DNA of 64,000 bases, from assembly GCA_021229015.1 (NCBI GenBank), contig CM037791.1, positions 1,470,103 to 1,534,102 on the forward strand, in the 5' to 3' direction. How positions within the stretch are numbered: position 1 is the stretch's first letter; each line of letters starts with the position of its first letter. The stretch is from Solen grandis. Lineage: Eukaryota > Mollusca > Bivalvia > Adapedonta > Solenidae. Of this stretch, positions 35,506 through 47,211 are shown in pieces. The translations under genes and the position numbers were made by a program. The notes below the pieces were generated by a model. That model saw only the letters and a program-made list of their open reading frames with translations. It made no database searches and had not been told where the DNA came from.

Positions 35506-36436
35506 GTCATAGTGACCTTGACCTTGATCCATTTTCTAATATATTTTAGTCATAGTGATCTTGACCTTGACCATTTTCCAATATATTTTAGTCATAGTGA
35601 TCTTGACCTTGATCCATTTTCCCTGAAAAGCAATTCCAACCTTCCTCTTCCCTAAAGGTATCTACTTATCAAATATGAATGCTATACCTTCATTCTAACC
35701 CAAGTTATTGAGCGGAAATGAAAAATCTATTTTTAGCCATTGTGACCTTGACCTTGACCTGATTTACCTGAAAAGCAATCCAAACCTTCCTCTTCCCATA
35801 AGCTATCTACCCATTAAATATAATTGCTATATCTAAATTCTAACTTAAGTTATTGAGCGGAAACGAAAGTTTGACGCCCGCCCGCCCGCCCAACGACGTT
35901 CGGCATTCTAATAACCAGGTTTCAACTAGTTGAAAACCTGATTAAAAAGTGACTTATAAGTGGTCCATGCCTCTTAAATGTCATTCAATATTGCTAGTGT
36001 CTTTGAAACATCCATAAGCTATGAAGAAAACTAAAACTTTAGACCTTTTTCTAAATTTTTGAACTTTTTATGTTTGTTGAACAACATCATGTTTTGGTTA
36101 TGAAAAACAATCACTATCATTAGCTATTAAAAGCCTTCTGTGCTTCTTCTCTTTCCAGTATTTAAGGGCATTTTGAAGTCAAATTTATATACGACTTAAA
36201 ATCCGTTTCAATTACCTTTCATTTATTCAGCTTCAGTTCACCCCCATGATTTCTACTTTCTGCATACCTGGTGCCATATTTGAACGAAAGTGCATTGATC
36301 CTTCTAAGGGAATTTTGTTTATTTATTCAGATTTTATTTTGCTAATGTACGTCAAATTACAGTATACTTTTAACGTTATCGTATTTGAACCAAGAAAACT
36401 TTTCAAGCTAAATGTTGCTTACTTTCTTGTGACGAA

Positions 36437-36592
36437 CTAACAGTAACTGTATCTGACGTATCCGTTCAACTTTCGGCTGGGGGCATCTTTTATCATTATT
36501 TTCCACTGATTTATTATCATTTTCATCACTACTTGTCTTTTGTTGCTTCGACCATAGTCAAAAAGTGTCTTTCGCTTTTGTTTTTCAGCCAT
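36437..36592 (-). pseudogene. Decayed N-terminus of a hAT-type transposase
   Basis: An ATG at 36592 (minus) opens MAEKQKRKTLFDYGRSNK. The KRK-x-LFDY start resembles N-termini of hAT-derived proteins with a zinc-finger N-terminus, known from animal genomes. After about 18 residues the frame degrades. A one-base shift near 36538 moves into a frame reading KTSSDENDNKSVENNDKRC, an acidic linker of the kind expected next. The frame from the ATG ends at a TAG at 36437-36439. No downstream DDE or dimerisation region is preserved. Its place near one end of the 33497-36884 element, pointing inward, supports its being that element's own transposase. Confidence 0.5.
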
Positions 36593-36890
36593 CTTTGCAA
36601 ATTACGAATTGGAAAAGAAACGCCGATTTTGATTGGTCGTAATATGCTAACTTGATGAAAATATCGCTATCACAGCCAATCAGAGATGCTTTAATAAAAG
36701 CGGTTATAATTTTGATAGTGCACTTGATTATGCGATATTATATGATCAGAATAATGTTTCGGTCGTCGAAGCTTTTTTTCTCGGCAGACAGTGTGCCCGA
36801 TCGGCGCATTAGCGGTATTTGCTTTGCGCCAAACAATATTTCTATGCGCCAAATACGCAAAGGCGCCTTCTAGAATGAACCCTGAGCATC

Positions 36891-37518
36891 CCTTGTATTA
36901 ATCAAGAAGTTGTGGGATCCATTGACCCTGACTGTGACATACAAAAGTCATTAGAAGTGGTTCTGGTCTATTACCCTTCTGCTTGGTGCTCAGCACATAA
37001 GGGTATATGGTCTAGTATCAGAATAATGTTGTCTGATATGGTATCCTACCACTTGTCTACAACCTAAAGTCCAAGTGAGGGAGCACTTTATCAGTTTCAT
37101 GTAGACAGAAGACCAAAATGACTGATAGAGATACAACAATTCAACGGCACACCATATAACCGCGGTTCAAAATGCCTAGGTACTATACGTACAGGTACTA
37201 ATCTACAATACCATTTTTTTTTTTTATATATACAAATAAGTCTACCAAGATCCAAGTATTTTTAATATATTTTACCTCCTAGAACATTTCAACGAATACT
37301 CTTATATTTTAACTTTGCTGAAAAATTGCGATTTTCTGTACTTTTCCAGTGCAATTAGGGTAACCTCTCTTGTCAATGTGTTTCAAAATGATGTCCAGTG
37401 TTGAGCAATATGAATTTGTTCCAACCAAAACAACAAAAAGCAATATTTGGACAATGTTGGGATTTGATAAAAGAAGGAAAATTAGTTTAGAAAAATACTA
37501 ATACATATCAATACCTTA
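36891..37518. other. Non-coding stretch
   Basis: No repeat or coding signal recognised. A T-rich tract lies at about 37212-37226. Confidence 0.4.
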
Positions 37519-38974
37519 TATCGCAATACAGAGGCTGTTTACAGTATCGCGATACAGAGGCTGTTTACAGTATCGCAATACAGAGGCTGTTTACAGTATC
37601 GCAATACAGAGGCTGTTTACAGTATCGCAATACAGAGGCTGTTTACAGTATCGCAATAGAGGCTGTTTACAGTATCACAATACAGAGGCTGTTTACAGTA
37701 TCACAATACAGAGGCTGTTTACAGTATCGCAATACAGAGGCTGTTTACAGTATCGCAATACAAAGGCTGTTTACAGTATCGCAATACAGAGGCTGTTTAC
37801 AGTATCACAATACAGAGGCTGTTTACAGTATCACAATACAGAGGCTGTTTACAGTATCGCAATACAGAGGCTGTTTACAGTATCACAATACAGAGGCTGT
37901 TTACAGTATCGCAAACAGAGGCTATCACAATACAGAGGCTGTTTACAGTATCACAATACAGAGGCTGTTTACAGTATCACAATACAGAGGCTGTTTACAG
38001 TATCACAATACAGAGGCTGTTTACAGTATCACAATACAGAGGCTGTTTACAGTATCACAATACAGAGGCTGTTTACAGTATCACAATACAGAGGCTGTTT
38101 ACAGTATCACAATACAGAGGCTGTTTACAGTATTGCAATACAGAGGCTGTTTACAGTATCACAATACAGAGGCTGTTTACAGTATCACAATACAGAGGCT
38201 GTTTACAGTATTGCAATACAGAGGCTGTTTACAGTATCACAATACAGAGGCTGTTTACAGTATCACAATACAGAGGCTGTTTACAGTATCACAATACAGA
38301 GGCTGTTTACAGTATCACAATACAGAGGCTGTTTACAGTATCGCAATACAGAGGCTGTTTACAGTATCGCAATACAGAGGCTGTTTACAGTATCGCAATA
38401 CAGAGGCTGTTTACAGTATCGCAATACAGAGGCTGTTTACAGTATCACAATACAGAGGCTGTTTACAGTATCGCAATACAGAGGCTGTTTACAGTATCGC
38501 AATACAGAGGCTGTTTACAGTATCACAATACAGAGGCTGTTTACAGTATCGCAATACAGAGGCTGTTTACAGTATCACAATACAGAGGCTGTTTACAGTA
38601 TCGCAATACAGAGGCTGTTTACAGTATCGCAATACAGAGGCTGTTTACAGTATCGCAATACAGAGGCTGTTTACAGTATCGCAATACAGAGGCTGTTTAC
38701 AGTATCACAATACAGAGGCTGTTTACAGTATCGCAATACAGAGGCTGTTTACAGTATCACAATACAGAGGCTGTTTACAGTATCGCAATACAGAGGCTGT
38801 TTACAGTATCGCAATACAGAGGCTGTTTACAGTATCACAATACAGAGGCTGTTTACAGTATCACAATACAGAGGCTGTTTACAGTATCGCAATACAGAGG
38901 CTGTTTACAGTATCGCAATACAGAGGCTGTTTACAGTATCGCAATACAGAGGCTGTTTACAGTATCGCAATACA
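37519..38974 (+). repeat. 26-bp minisatellite, about 56 copies
   Basis: Head-to-tail copies of a 26-bp unit, TATC(G/A)CAATACAGAGGCTG followed by TTTACAG. Most variation is at one site, TATCGC or TATCAC (two or three copies have TATTGC). Two irregular junctions are present, near 37653 (a 2-base loss) and 37909-37924 (a merged, shortened unit). Because 26 is not a multiple of 3 and no stop is formed, a 282-codon frame runs through the second half; its translation cycles through the three frames of the unit and is not a protein gene. Confidence 0.97.
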
Positions 38975-40337
38975 AGTTTAGAGAATGATACTCTGCCTAA
39001 TGACTGAAATATATCTTATGGGTTTAAAACATAAGCAAACAGATTTAAAACTTATTTACAGGATTTCAAATTTTATGTTGGGTTTTCTATGACACAAAAA
39101 ATCCAGCTTGAGCCAAAAAAATATTTCTTTTTTTCCCCCTTTTATCTATTTATCAAGGTGTCACATGCTCCCCTATCTGAAAAGGAGTCAAATTAAAATC
39201 ATGCAAATTTTAAGTCACACCTCTGTCAAGTCTCTGATACTGTTGACAAAGTGTCAATTGATATTCCTTGACCATTTTTGCCAAATTCTTTCCTGTACAA
39301 ATCTGTTGTGATGAATTGCATTTTTACTTGCCCATATGAAGTCTGTGAAAAACAGAACAATGCAGACAGTGGTTTCCCTTACCCTGGCTGAAATTTCAGT
39401 CCTCGCATTATAAAGCTGTAATACCACAGAAATTCTTGTCTCAAGACATCAATATATCTGTTGCTGACTCACCACAAACGGTACTTATTGTATCAGATTA
39501 CATATACCACTTACACATAAATTGAATTTACCAGTCAAAAAAGCAAAAATCAATGTTATGAATGAAGCAATCAGGATTGTACAACTTTTGGGAAAGTTAT
39601 TTGATTTTGCCCATTGCCTGGCAACAACTTTACTTCTATTATTTCTTCATATAAAGACTTGATATAAAAATGATTATATATTACCCATGATATCTTGTAT
39701 AGCCAAAGACATATAACTAAATTATGTACAAGTAATTCAATACAGTTACAGTATTAAACACTATCCGAGACAGGAAATAAACTCAAGCATACAAAGAAAT
39801 GTCAGTTTAATATGACTCACTGTTTATCCGATCAAACTGCATCCTCCATTTTCCAATGCTGCTAAAAATAGTCTCTGTGGAAAATCTCTGTCCATTCTGT
39901 GTTCTGATGCAGAATCCAATACTTCTCCCCCTTGGTCTTTGAGTCACTTTGACAAGTCAGTCATAAACACTGAGCTACCAGTCTAACATTCCATTATCAA
40001 GCTGCATACTGGTGATTTATCAAACATGATACCAGTCTTAAAGTCTCCTATGATCTGAAATAAGAAAGCATTAAATCTGTAGGCTGACTACCCTTAGAAA
40101 ATATAATATTCTGTGTAGCTGCCAAAATTCATTCTGAATTTAATTTTGATATTGATAATTCAGAGTGCATAGAATGCTACAAGAAGAAGGGTTTCCTTTT
40201 TACAGCCTGCCTTTATAGATTTACTATGTAGATATATTCATAAACTAACTGAAGTACTAGGATTAAAAATATTTCATATCAACAGCATCAGCATAGTTAC
40301 AGGTTATATACTTAAGTTTTGAAACCCTACCATCATT
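38975..40337. other. Non-coding stretch with one minus-strand exon candidate
   Basis: Mostly without structure. On the minus strand a strong acceptor (gctttcttatttcag) ends at 40055 and a donor A/GTGAGT follows 39821. Within that 234-nt segment the last 45 codons (39956-39821) are open in one frame and read like protein (RSIGFCIRTQNG, then IGKWRMQFDRIN), but earlier parts have stops in all frames. It could be a mostly untranslated exon, a fragment, or chance. Confidence 0.3.
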
Positions 40338-40354
40338 CAATATGTAGGTAAATG

Positions 40355-40634
40355 TTTGTTTATTTATTGGATTTAAAGTCCAACTGACAGTATTTCAGTC
40401 GTTTGGAGATGATGTCTACTTCAGACAGATATAGTGCTGCCACACTGCAGTATCACGCCGTAGACATGTGGCATGATACCACACCCAGTCACATTATCCT
40501 GACACCAAGCCAACCAGTCCTGGAACTACCCTAATATGCTGAGCGCCAAGCAACTTACGACTTTGGTTATTGCAGCCGGGGATCGAAGCAACGACCTCCC
40601 AATTCCCACTAACCACTCAACCACCAGGACCGGT
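40355..40634 (-). mobile_element. tRNA-derived SINE, second family, with 17-bp target-site duplication
   Basis: The minus strand starts GACCGGTCCTGGTGGTTGAG, with A box TGGTTGAGTGGTT and B box GCTTCGATCCC. The tail side reads 'ttgtttatttattgga'. CAATATGTAGGTAAATG (40338-40354) and CAACATGTAGGTAAATG (40635-40651) flank it, 16 of 17 identical. Length 280 bp. The relic at 912-1170 belongs to the same family. Confidence 0.88.
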
Positions 40635-40786
40635 CAACATGTAGGTAAATGAGAATCCCTTTATCTGCACATGCTTAACATTTCACCACAGTTAGACATA
40701 TACCATAAATAGGGACTGAGTATCAAAGATCATTATAAGACATTGACAGGCTTCAGGTCAGTGCTTAAATTTGCAATGGTTCACAC

Positions 40787-41028
40787 TTAACCCTTTCCCT
40801 CACAGAGGAAACCATGAAAAGACCTATGCGAACAGCATAAAACCAGATCAGCCTGCGAGTAACTCGCAGGCTGATCAGGTTTAATGCTGTTCGCTGCTCC
40901 TCAGTGGTCTGGAAATGAGAATTTTGTAATTAAATTGGGTAAGGTTTAACTGTGGTTTTCTTCAGATCAGGCTTTATGTGATACCTATTGAGGGCGTCAA
41001 AATGAGTATATATGAGGGAAAGGGTTAA
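40787..41028 (+). mobile_element. piggyBac-like MITE, copy 4 (complete)
   Basis: TTAA at 40787-40790 and 41025-41028. Ends CCCTTTCCCTCACA and TATATGAGGGAAAGGG. Internal palindrome at 40828-40894 with the CTGCGAGTAACTCGCAG centre intact. Same length as copy 3. Confidence 0.92.
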
Positions 41029-41974
41029 ATAAGTTTAGTTCAACTATAGTCAGGTTTAACTCTGTTCAAGAGTAAAAACTATAACAGTGAGTTACCATAC
41101 AACTACTATAGTTCAACAATCAATTCTGGGATAAGAACGGCATGAAAACATCTGATCCATATGATGCCAGGTCAATTTAACACTAGGAATTCTCTATCTC
41201 ACCTCTAGCACACCCAAAATCCTGAAAAAGCACAGCTGCCGTTTCCGACTGGGCTGTGAAATGAGATAAAAAGCATCCTTTCAACATTTCATTCCAATCA
41301 GGAGGATTTTTCAAGGAAGTCCGTTTCATGTAAACGTTTTAGTTAATTAAATTTTCATATATATAAAAGGAAAAAATGTTTAAAAAAAAAAAAAGGTAAA
41401 TCTATCTGCACCTGTGAGGGAAGGTCATGAAAAATTCTTATCAGACTTAGATCTTATCACTTGACCAGTGTCCACATTATGTGCTTTATTTTTTCAATTT
41501 AAGACTTTTATTTTCTTTTTTATTTGGACTGAACCATGCAGGCTGATCTTGGTCTACACTGGTAGCAGACACAGTCCCCTCTGTGCCCACTGCATTGTTA
41601 TAGGGTTGTTGCAGGGTTATAAATCTGTTTAGATTGCAAGCTAATTAAAACTGATAAGATGTGCTAACCCACCTGCCTCACCGTGTAAATATAGACCCTG
41701 CTATAATAGATTTTTATCAGAGATCAAACACCCAGCTGCAGGTGGTACCAACCCCAACTACTCCTTACAAACATATTTACATCTTTACTCACTTGCTCAG
41801 ATTCTCACTTCTATCCTGTTAAGACCACTGAAAAGATTCATTTCTAATGGCTTATTAGTAAGTAAAAGCTAATTATGTGTAATCTAAAGAAAGAGATATT
41901 CAATTCAGAAACTCTCCAGCTGACCAGGTTTCATATAATTCTCCTATCCCATGTACCACAGAGAGTACTAGAAG
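41029..41974. other. Non-coding stretch
   Basis: An A12 run near 41383 and AT-rich sequence. No gene or repeat recognised. Confidence 0.4.
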
Positions 41975-42188
41975 CTAACCCTTTCACTCATAGAGGAAAC
42001 CATGAAAAGACCTATGCGAACAGCATAAAACCAGATCAGCCTGCGAGTAACTGCTGCTCCTCATTGATCTGGAAATGAGGACTTTATAATTAAATTTGTT
42101 AAGATTTAACTGTGGTTTTCTGCAGATCAGGCTTTATGTGGTACCTATTGAGTGCGTCAAAATGAGTCTATATGAGGGAAAGGGTTAA
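41975..42188 (+). mobile_element. piggyBac-like MITE, copy 5 (palindrome arm deleted)
   Basis: Right flank TTAA (42185-42188), left flank mutated to CTAA (41975-41978). The body matches copies 3 and 4 up to CTGCGAGTAACT, then jumps directly to GCTGCTCCTCA. About 30 bases, the whole second arm of the palindrome, are missing. Precise loss of one arm is typical of replication slippage across a hairpin. Confidence 0.9.
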
Positions 42189-42674
42189 CGCAATTATACC
42201 TATAAAGACAGAGCTGCTATCAGATGGATTTGGTACCAACAATGTGCTGCTGTTACTTTGAATTACATGCTAATCAGTCATTATAGCGATGTCTAGTTAA
42301 TTTCAGGTGAAGGCAGTCACCCATGCAGAGTACACAGACCTACAGCAAAACATCATTGTAACCAATGTTTGCTCAATGGATGCTTTGCTTCTAACTCAAC
42401 CATGGGTTATTTAATTAGTAAATCTTAGTACTTATGACTTATTAATTAGGCATTTTATTTGATCCAGGGGGAGACAGCACTTGTCAGATGACGAGGTTTT
42501 GAAAGGCAGCTTTTGCTTTTGTTACCTTCAATGTTCTAGAGTATTAAAAATATTATGCATGATTTCATTGGTAAGTTACATTAAATAGCTGATGAGTATT
42601 CATGAAAACAAGGTTTTGCCAGTTGGAAAATTCCACAGTATCCTATGTTAATGATAATAGAATATATATCAATA
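42189..42674. other. Non-coding stretch, possibly regulatory
   Basis: Segment 42290-42500 contains several TTAATTAG and TAATTAGG motifs and has mixed composition. The evidence is weak. Confidence 0.3.
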
Positions 42675-42800
42675 CAGTTGGTTCCGGAAGACAGCAAGAC
42701 AGCTGGAAGGTTTCTTACATGAAAAGTCAAGCTGATCAGACCAGAACCCACAGTGACCAGGAGCTTAAAGCAGCTTATGTTCACCCGTTGATCAGTAGAA
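42675..42800 (-). repeat. SINE relic, family of 43278-43530
   Basis: 'agcaagacagctggaaggtttcttacatgaaaa' and 'agaacccacagtgaccaggagc' align with the tail-to-B-box part of the SINEs at 43278 and 48108. The relic explains why both strands have open frames here (42581-42907 minus and 42602-42847 plus). Confidence 0.6.
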
Positions 42801-43277
42801 AAAAAATCTACACTTCTTTGTTGATGTTGGTTAAGTCTATTTTCTGACAAATAAACTTGGTTTGTGTAGGTCACATTGCACATAAAAAAGGCATTTTTCA
42901 TAGACACACTTTGGGAAATTACTGTTAAATATTGAATAAGGCATCCCCGAAAGAGGTGCTAATAATGTACCACATGACAGTCATTCTGCAACATGGTGTC
43001 TTAGACAGTCTGGGTTAGCAATTTTACATTGTAAGTGTTCACAAGTGAGATGAGAGCATGTGTAAAAAGTGAATGTGATAAGTCATGAAAAAGCACACAG
43101 AAATAGAAATGCTGTTTTATAACACCATTAAGGATGTGACAGAGAAACTATAAAAAAATTTTTAACAATCACAGGATGTTGCACTGGATGACCATGCGTC
43201 TGTAGATGGGTATTGATAGACGTGATACACACAGATAGCTAAAATTTGATTCTTAGTCAATGGCCATACTTATGTGA

Positions 43278-43530
43278 CTTGACTTGACTATTTGAGTTTA
43301 CCGTCACTTCGACAGTATTTCAGTCATACAGAAACGTCCAGCTAATCACAGGTGGAGGAAGACCCCGAATGCATGGAGGCATCCAGGTAGAACCACCGAC
43401 CTACCGCAAGCCAGTTGGAAGGCTTCCTCACATGAAAATCTGAGTGACCCTGCTGGGATTTGAAACCATGCGGTGAGTGGCTGAGTGAGTGTTAAAGTCA
43501 GTGACTTTACCCTCTCGGCCACGGAGGCCC
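43278..43530 (-). mobile_element. tRNA(Leu/Ser)-like SINE
   Basis: On the minus strand the head reads GGCCTCCGTGGCCGAGAGGG, with a long-variable-arm tRNA layout (A box TGGCCGAGAGGGT; B box GGTTTCAAATCCC). The body carries 'catgtgaggaagccttccaa' and 'ggtcggtggttctacc', and the tail is 'actgtcgaagtgacggtaaact'. ATGGCCATACTTATGTGA and CATGGCCATATGTGAA flank it and look like a target-site duplication with a small indel. Confidence 0.85.
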
Positions 43531-43546
43531 CATGGCCATATGTGAA

Positions 43547-45960
43547 CATGCTGCTTTAAATAGTACGGGTTAAGTAGTAAAGTCAGCAACTCTAAATAGG
43601 CTCTAATTCGACTTACAAGTTAACAGGGATCATCAGTGTATATCTGGGTGCTAACTGAAATCAACAAAGCCTGAGCAAGATCAACCTGTAAGTATTTCTA
43701 GGGTCTAAATGACTTTAACATGAAGCCAGCTATAACCAGGTCTTTCCTCCAGAAATTTTGTTTTGTCAACTATTCTGAAGTGCTGCGATATGTAAATGAA
43801 AATTTATGACATAATGGGATATTTGCATGCCAAGCTATGCTAATTGCCTGTAATGGCCTCCATCACAAATGGATGGTTTAAAGCATGTGATTCCATAGAG
43901 TATAGCCTGGTTCTCTACTGAACAGGTTTCCTTCTGTACCATGCAGGCAGTATGTGAACAGACGGGAACCATGCAACACTTAACCATAGGCAGATAAAAA
44001 AAAAAAGCATCCACAGACTGGTTATCTTAATCATATTTCATGAATTTATTCATGTCAATATTGTAAATTGAGATGAGTTTGGAGACAGGAACTGAGAAAA
44101 TGAGATTTCTTCAAACACTTTATTTATACACAGAAGATATGAGTCAATCAACTTAAGAATCCCCTCCTGAATAATTGGAACAACAACATAAATTTGTATT
44201 CAGTGTAATTAGCTAGGTTTTTTTTCATTCAACCATATAATCTAAGCTGTATATGAGGGCTGACCAGCAGACTCTTCCATCTCCATCCGTATACACTAGA
44301 TAATCAGAACAGATTTATGGTCAGCCCTCGCTTTGTAGTACACTGTTGTTGTTTTTTTGTTTGTTTTTGTTTTTAAAGAGAAGTTGTATAAATGCAGCCT
44401 GACCAAACATGTTGAAAAAACAAATAAAAGACCTGCATATAAAAGAATTGTTTTGCTTTCTGAAAAGAATGTTAAAACTAATCAAATACATCTATACTGA
44501 GTCTTCAGTTTCAAAGTGAATGTCCCTCCTGCAATAAATCATGCTGATATAGACTGGAACAGTTCTTACATTTTTTGATTACTCAATGTTAAGTTGGTTC
44601 ATTGAAACCCCCCCTACCCCCCACCTCCTCCCCCAAAGGATTTAAACCTGCGACCTTAATTCATATGCATATATGTTCTTGAGAGGAGCTGTATGATCAG
44701 GGTCTCCTCAGTGTTTGCTCACATATTATTGCTGATACTCCATAGTCATTTTATCTAATAATAAATTTGTTCATAAACTGCCCACTCAGATACTTAAGTG
44801 TTTCTTGCAGGTACTATAGTTTCCTCCCAGTGATATCAAGGTCTACCATACCTGCACGCCAACAAAATTTTCAAAAGCAATATAACTTTTTTTCCATAAT
44901 AGTAAAAGGGGTTTAAACTTTGCATCCATGCCTACCAATATGTGAAGCCAGGCATAACTAGAACTATCATTGAAAATGATTCATACCCTGCTATCCTTCT
45001 TTTTGTCAGTGACAAACATTTGGATGTTATTTACTGGTACCAACTGACATACCACCCAATGTCCATGGCAATATTACCCTGATAGGCTGACATGCACCTG
45101 ATTCCACCAAAGCAAACATTTCGGTTGAATAATTTGAAAATCATGTCATCAATGGAAAAGATAAAAGCCTCAAGATAAGCCTTTGATTTTATTTACCAAT
45201 TAATCAGCTAGGAAAGTCCCAAAGAAAATTTGTAACATCATGTGTGTATACACGTATACAGTCATTCAGACTTGTCACTCACATACATTACAAAACAACT
45301 ACCTGAGTACCATTAAATTAGTAAACTGACTGGTTACTCAGTAATTTCTCTATGAATTATAACAGACAGCCAATAACTTGAAATGGAGGCTGCCATTGAT
45401 ACTTTACAAATGAAAAAAAAAAAACACTTGAAAATATGGGGAAACTGCCAGCAGAACTGTTTAAAAACAGTAAGTATTGCTGACTTTATGCTGGTGCTTA
45501 TGAAAAATACTGTATACAAAATTATCTACTGCACATCAATTTTCCCCCATTAATCATATTAACTTTTAACAAAAGATCAAATAATATTTGTCAAATATTT
45601 CTGATTCTCCTGATCAGGCTTTGATGATAGGGGTAGTGACCTGCCAATAACCTAATTTCGTTCAGACCTTGTGACTACTAGGCTTCTTTAGATAAGCTGA
45701 CAGAAAATCACATTTATGCCAGTAGCTATTTACATTTTGTATTTCCTTAGAAAGAGGTCAAATATAAATGAACAGTCATTCAAATCAATACTCAGGGCTG
45801 TATTTTTATATCTTAGATCAATATCATGCGCGAGAATGAGGTCGAACATTATGTAACATTCACTTACAATAAACATGAGCATAACATAAGTTCATCCTGA
45901 ATAATCATTTATTCATGTAAAATAAAACAAATGTAAAAAAAATAAAAAAATAAAAATAAA
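43547..45960. other. Long non-coding stretch
   Basis: No tandem array or inverted repeat recognised. It includes a C-rich patch near 44608-44635 and short A runs. The part 43660-44000 has balanced composition. No gene seen. Confidence 0.4.
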
Positions 45961-45976
45961 ACTCCGCGAGTCGAAT

Positions 45977-47211
45977 GTGTCGCCTGACGATGACTTATCT
46001 GTTGACATTAAAGATGCAAGTTTGTCACTTTCTTTTAAGGATGGGGTATTTATGCGCAATGATGTTGCCATCAAACAGAAAAAGGCTTATAGAGATCAAA
46101 TAAAAAATGTAAGCACTATTATAATTTAAACATATTAGTAAGTATAATGAAATATGATTACTTTTTTGTTGTTTAACCCTTTTAACATACAAATCAAGTC
46201 TCAATTAGTCATTCAAACTTATGGTGAAAATGTTATGCTCTGCACAAGAAATGCTCAAAGAAAATCTATCAAAGGGGAATAACAAAAATTTTTATGCACT
46301 GCACTCCGGGTCATTGCAAAAAAACATACAAATCAAGTCTCAAGTCATTCAAACTTATGGTGAAAAAGTTATGTTTCAGACAAGAAATGCTAAAAAAAAA
46401 TCTATCAAAGAGTAATAACTCAAAAAGCAAACAAGGTAGAGTTATGATTCTTGTGCACTGCACTACAATTGCAAGAAACATACATATCAAGTTTCAAGTC
46501 ATTCAAACTTATGGTGAAAATGTTATGTAGACAAAAATGCTCAAAGAAAATCTATCAAAGGGGAATAACTAAAAAAGCAAACAAGGTAGAGTTATGGTTC
46601 TTGTGGACTGCACTACAATTGCAAGAAACATACATATCAAGTCTCAAGTCATTCAAACTTATTCTGAAAATGTTATGCTCTGCACAAAAAATGCTCAAAG
46701 AAAATCTATCAAAGAGTAATAACTCAAAAAGCGCACAAGGTAGAGTTATGGTTCTTGTGCACTGCACTCTGGGTCATTGCAAGAAAAATTCAAACTTATG
46801 GTGATATTGTTATGAATAAATGCTCAAAGAAAATCTATCAAAGGGGAATAACTAAAAAAGCACACAAGATAGAGTAATGGTTCTTGTGCACTGCACTCCG
46901 GGTCATTGCAAAAAACATACAAATCAAGTCTCAAGTCATTCAAACTTATTCTGAAAATGTTATGCTCTGCACAAGAAATGCTCAAAGAAAATCTATCAAA
47001 GGGGAATAACTCAAAAAGAGCACAAGGTAGAGTTATGGTTCTTGTACACTGCACCCCGGGTAATTGCAAGAAACATACATACCAAGTCTCAAGTCATTCA
47101 AAGTTATGGTGACAAAGTTATGTTTCGGACAAGCAGATGGGGACGCCGCAGCCGACGCCACCCCTGACAAAAGTAATCCCTATATGTCGCCTGACTAAAG
47201 TCAGGCGACAC
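45977..47211 (+). mobile_element. Tandem-core element with terminal hairpin and an exon-like insert
   Basis: GTGTCGCCTGAC at 45977-45988 is the exact inverse of GTCAGGCGACAC at 47200-47211. The right end folds perfectly (TGTCGCCTGACTaaAGTCAGGCGACA, 47185-47210). The core has about six units of 130-150 bp with 'caagtcattcaaacttatgg', 'gttatgctctgcacaag', 'aatctatcaaagggg' and 'ttcttgtgcactgcactccg'. The CpG-rich spacer 'ggacgccgcagccgacgcc' lies at 47140-47160. Between the left end and the core is protein-like sequence (see 46040-46108). Frames within 46221-47112 derive from the core. Confidence 0.8.
46040..46108 (+). CDS. Exon-like segment, 69 nt, unknown protein (partial)
   Basis: A strong acceptor (gtcactttcttttaag) ends at 46039 and a donor AAT/GTAAGC starts at 46109. 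The 23 codons between them read DGVFMRNDVAIKQKKAYRDQ, then IKN; both borders are phase 0. The same frame stays open upstream to about 45965 (DDDLSVDIKDASLSLSFK), so the true exon might start earlier, though the A-rich sequence before it is a poor acceptor. I do not recognise the protein. It lies inside the inverted ends of a tandem-core element, so it may be either a host exon beside the repeat or a captured gene fragment. Confidence 0.4.

Noticed and set aside
38133..38981. A 282-codon reading frame, the longest in the window
   Set aside because: It is the 26-bp minisatellite read through; the translation simply cycles the three frames of the unit and exists only because no unit forms a stop.
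42581..42907. A 108-codon minus frame and an 81-codon plus frame
   Set aside because: Both cross a SINE relic, and neither has exon borders.
46221..47112. Frames with repeated 'SFKLMVKMLC' sequence
   Set aside because: They follow the tandem core of the 46-47 kb element.
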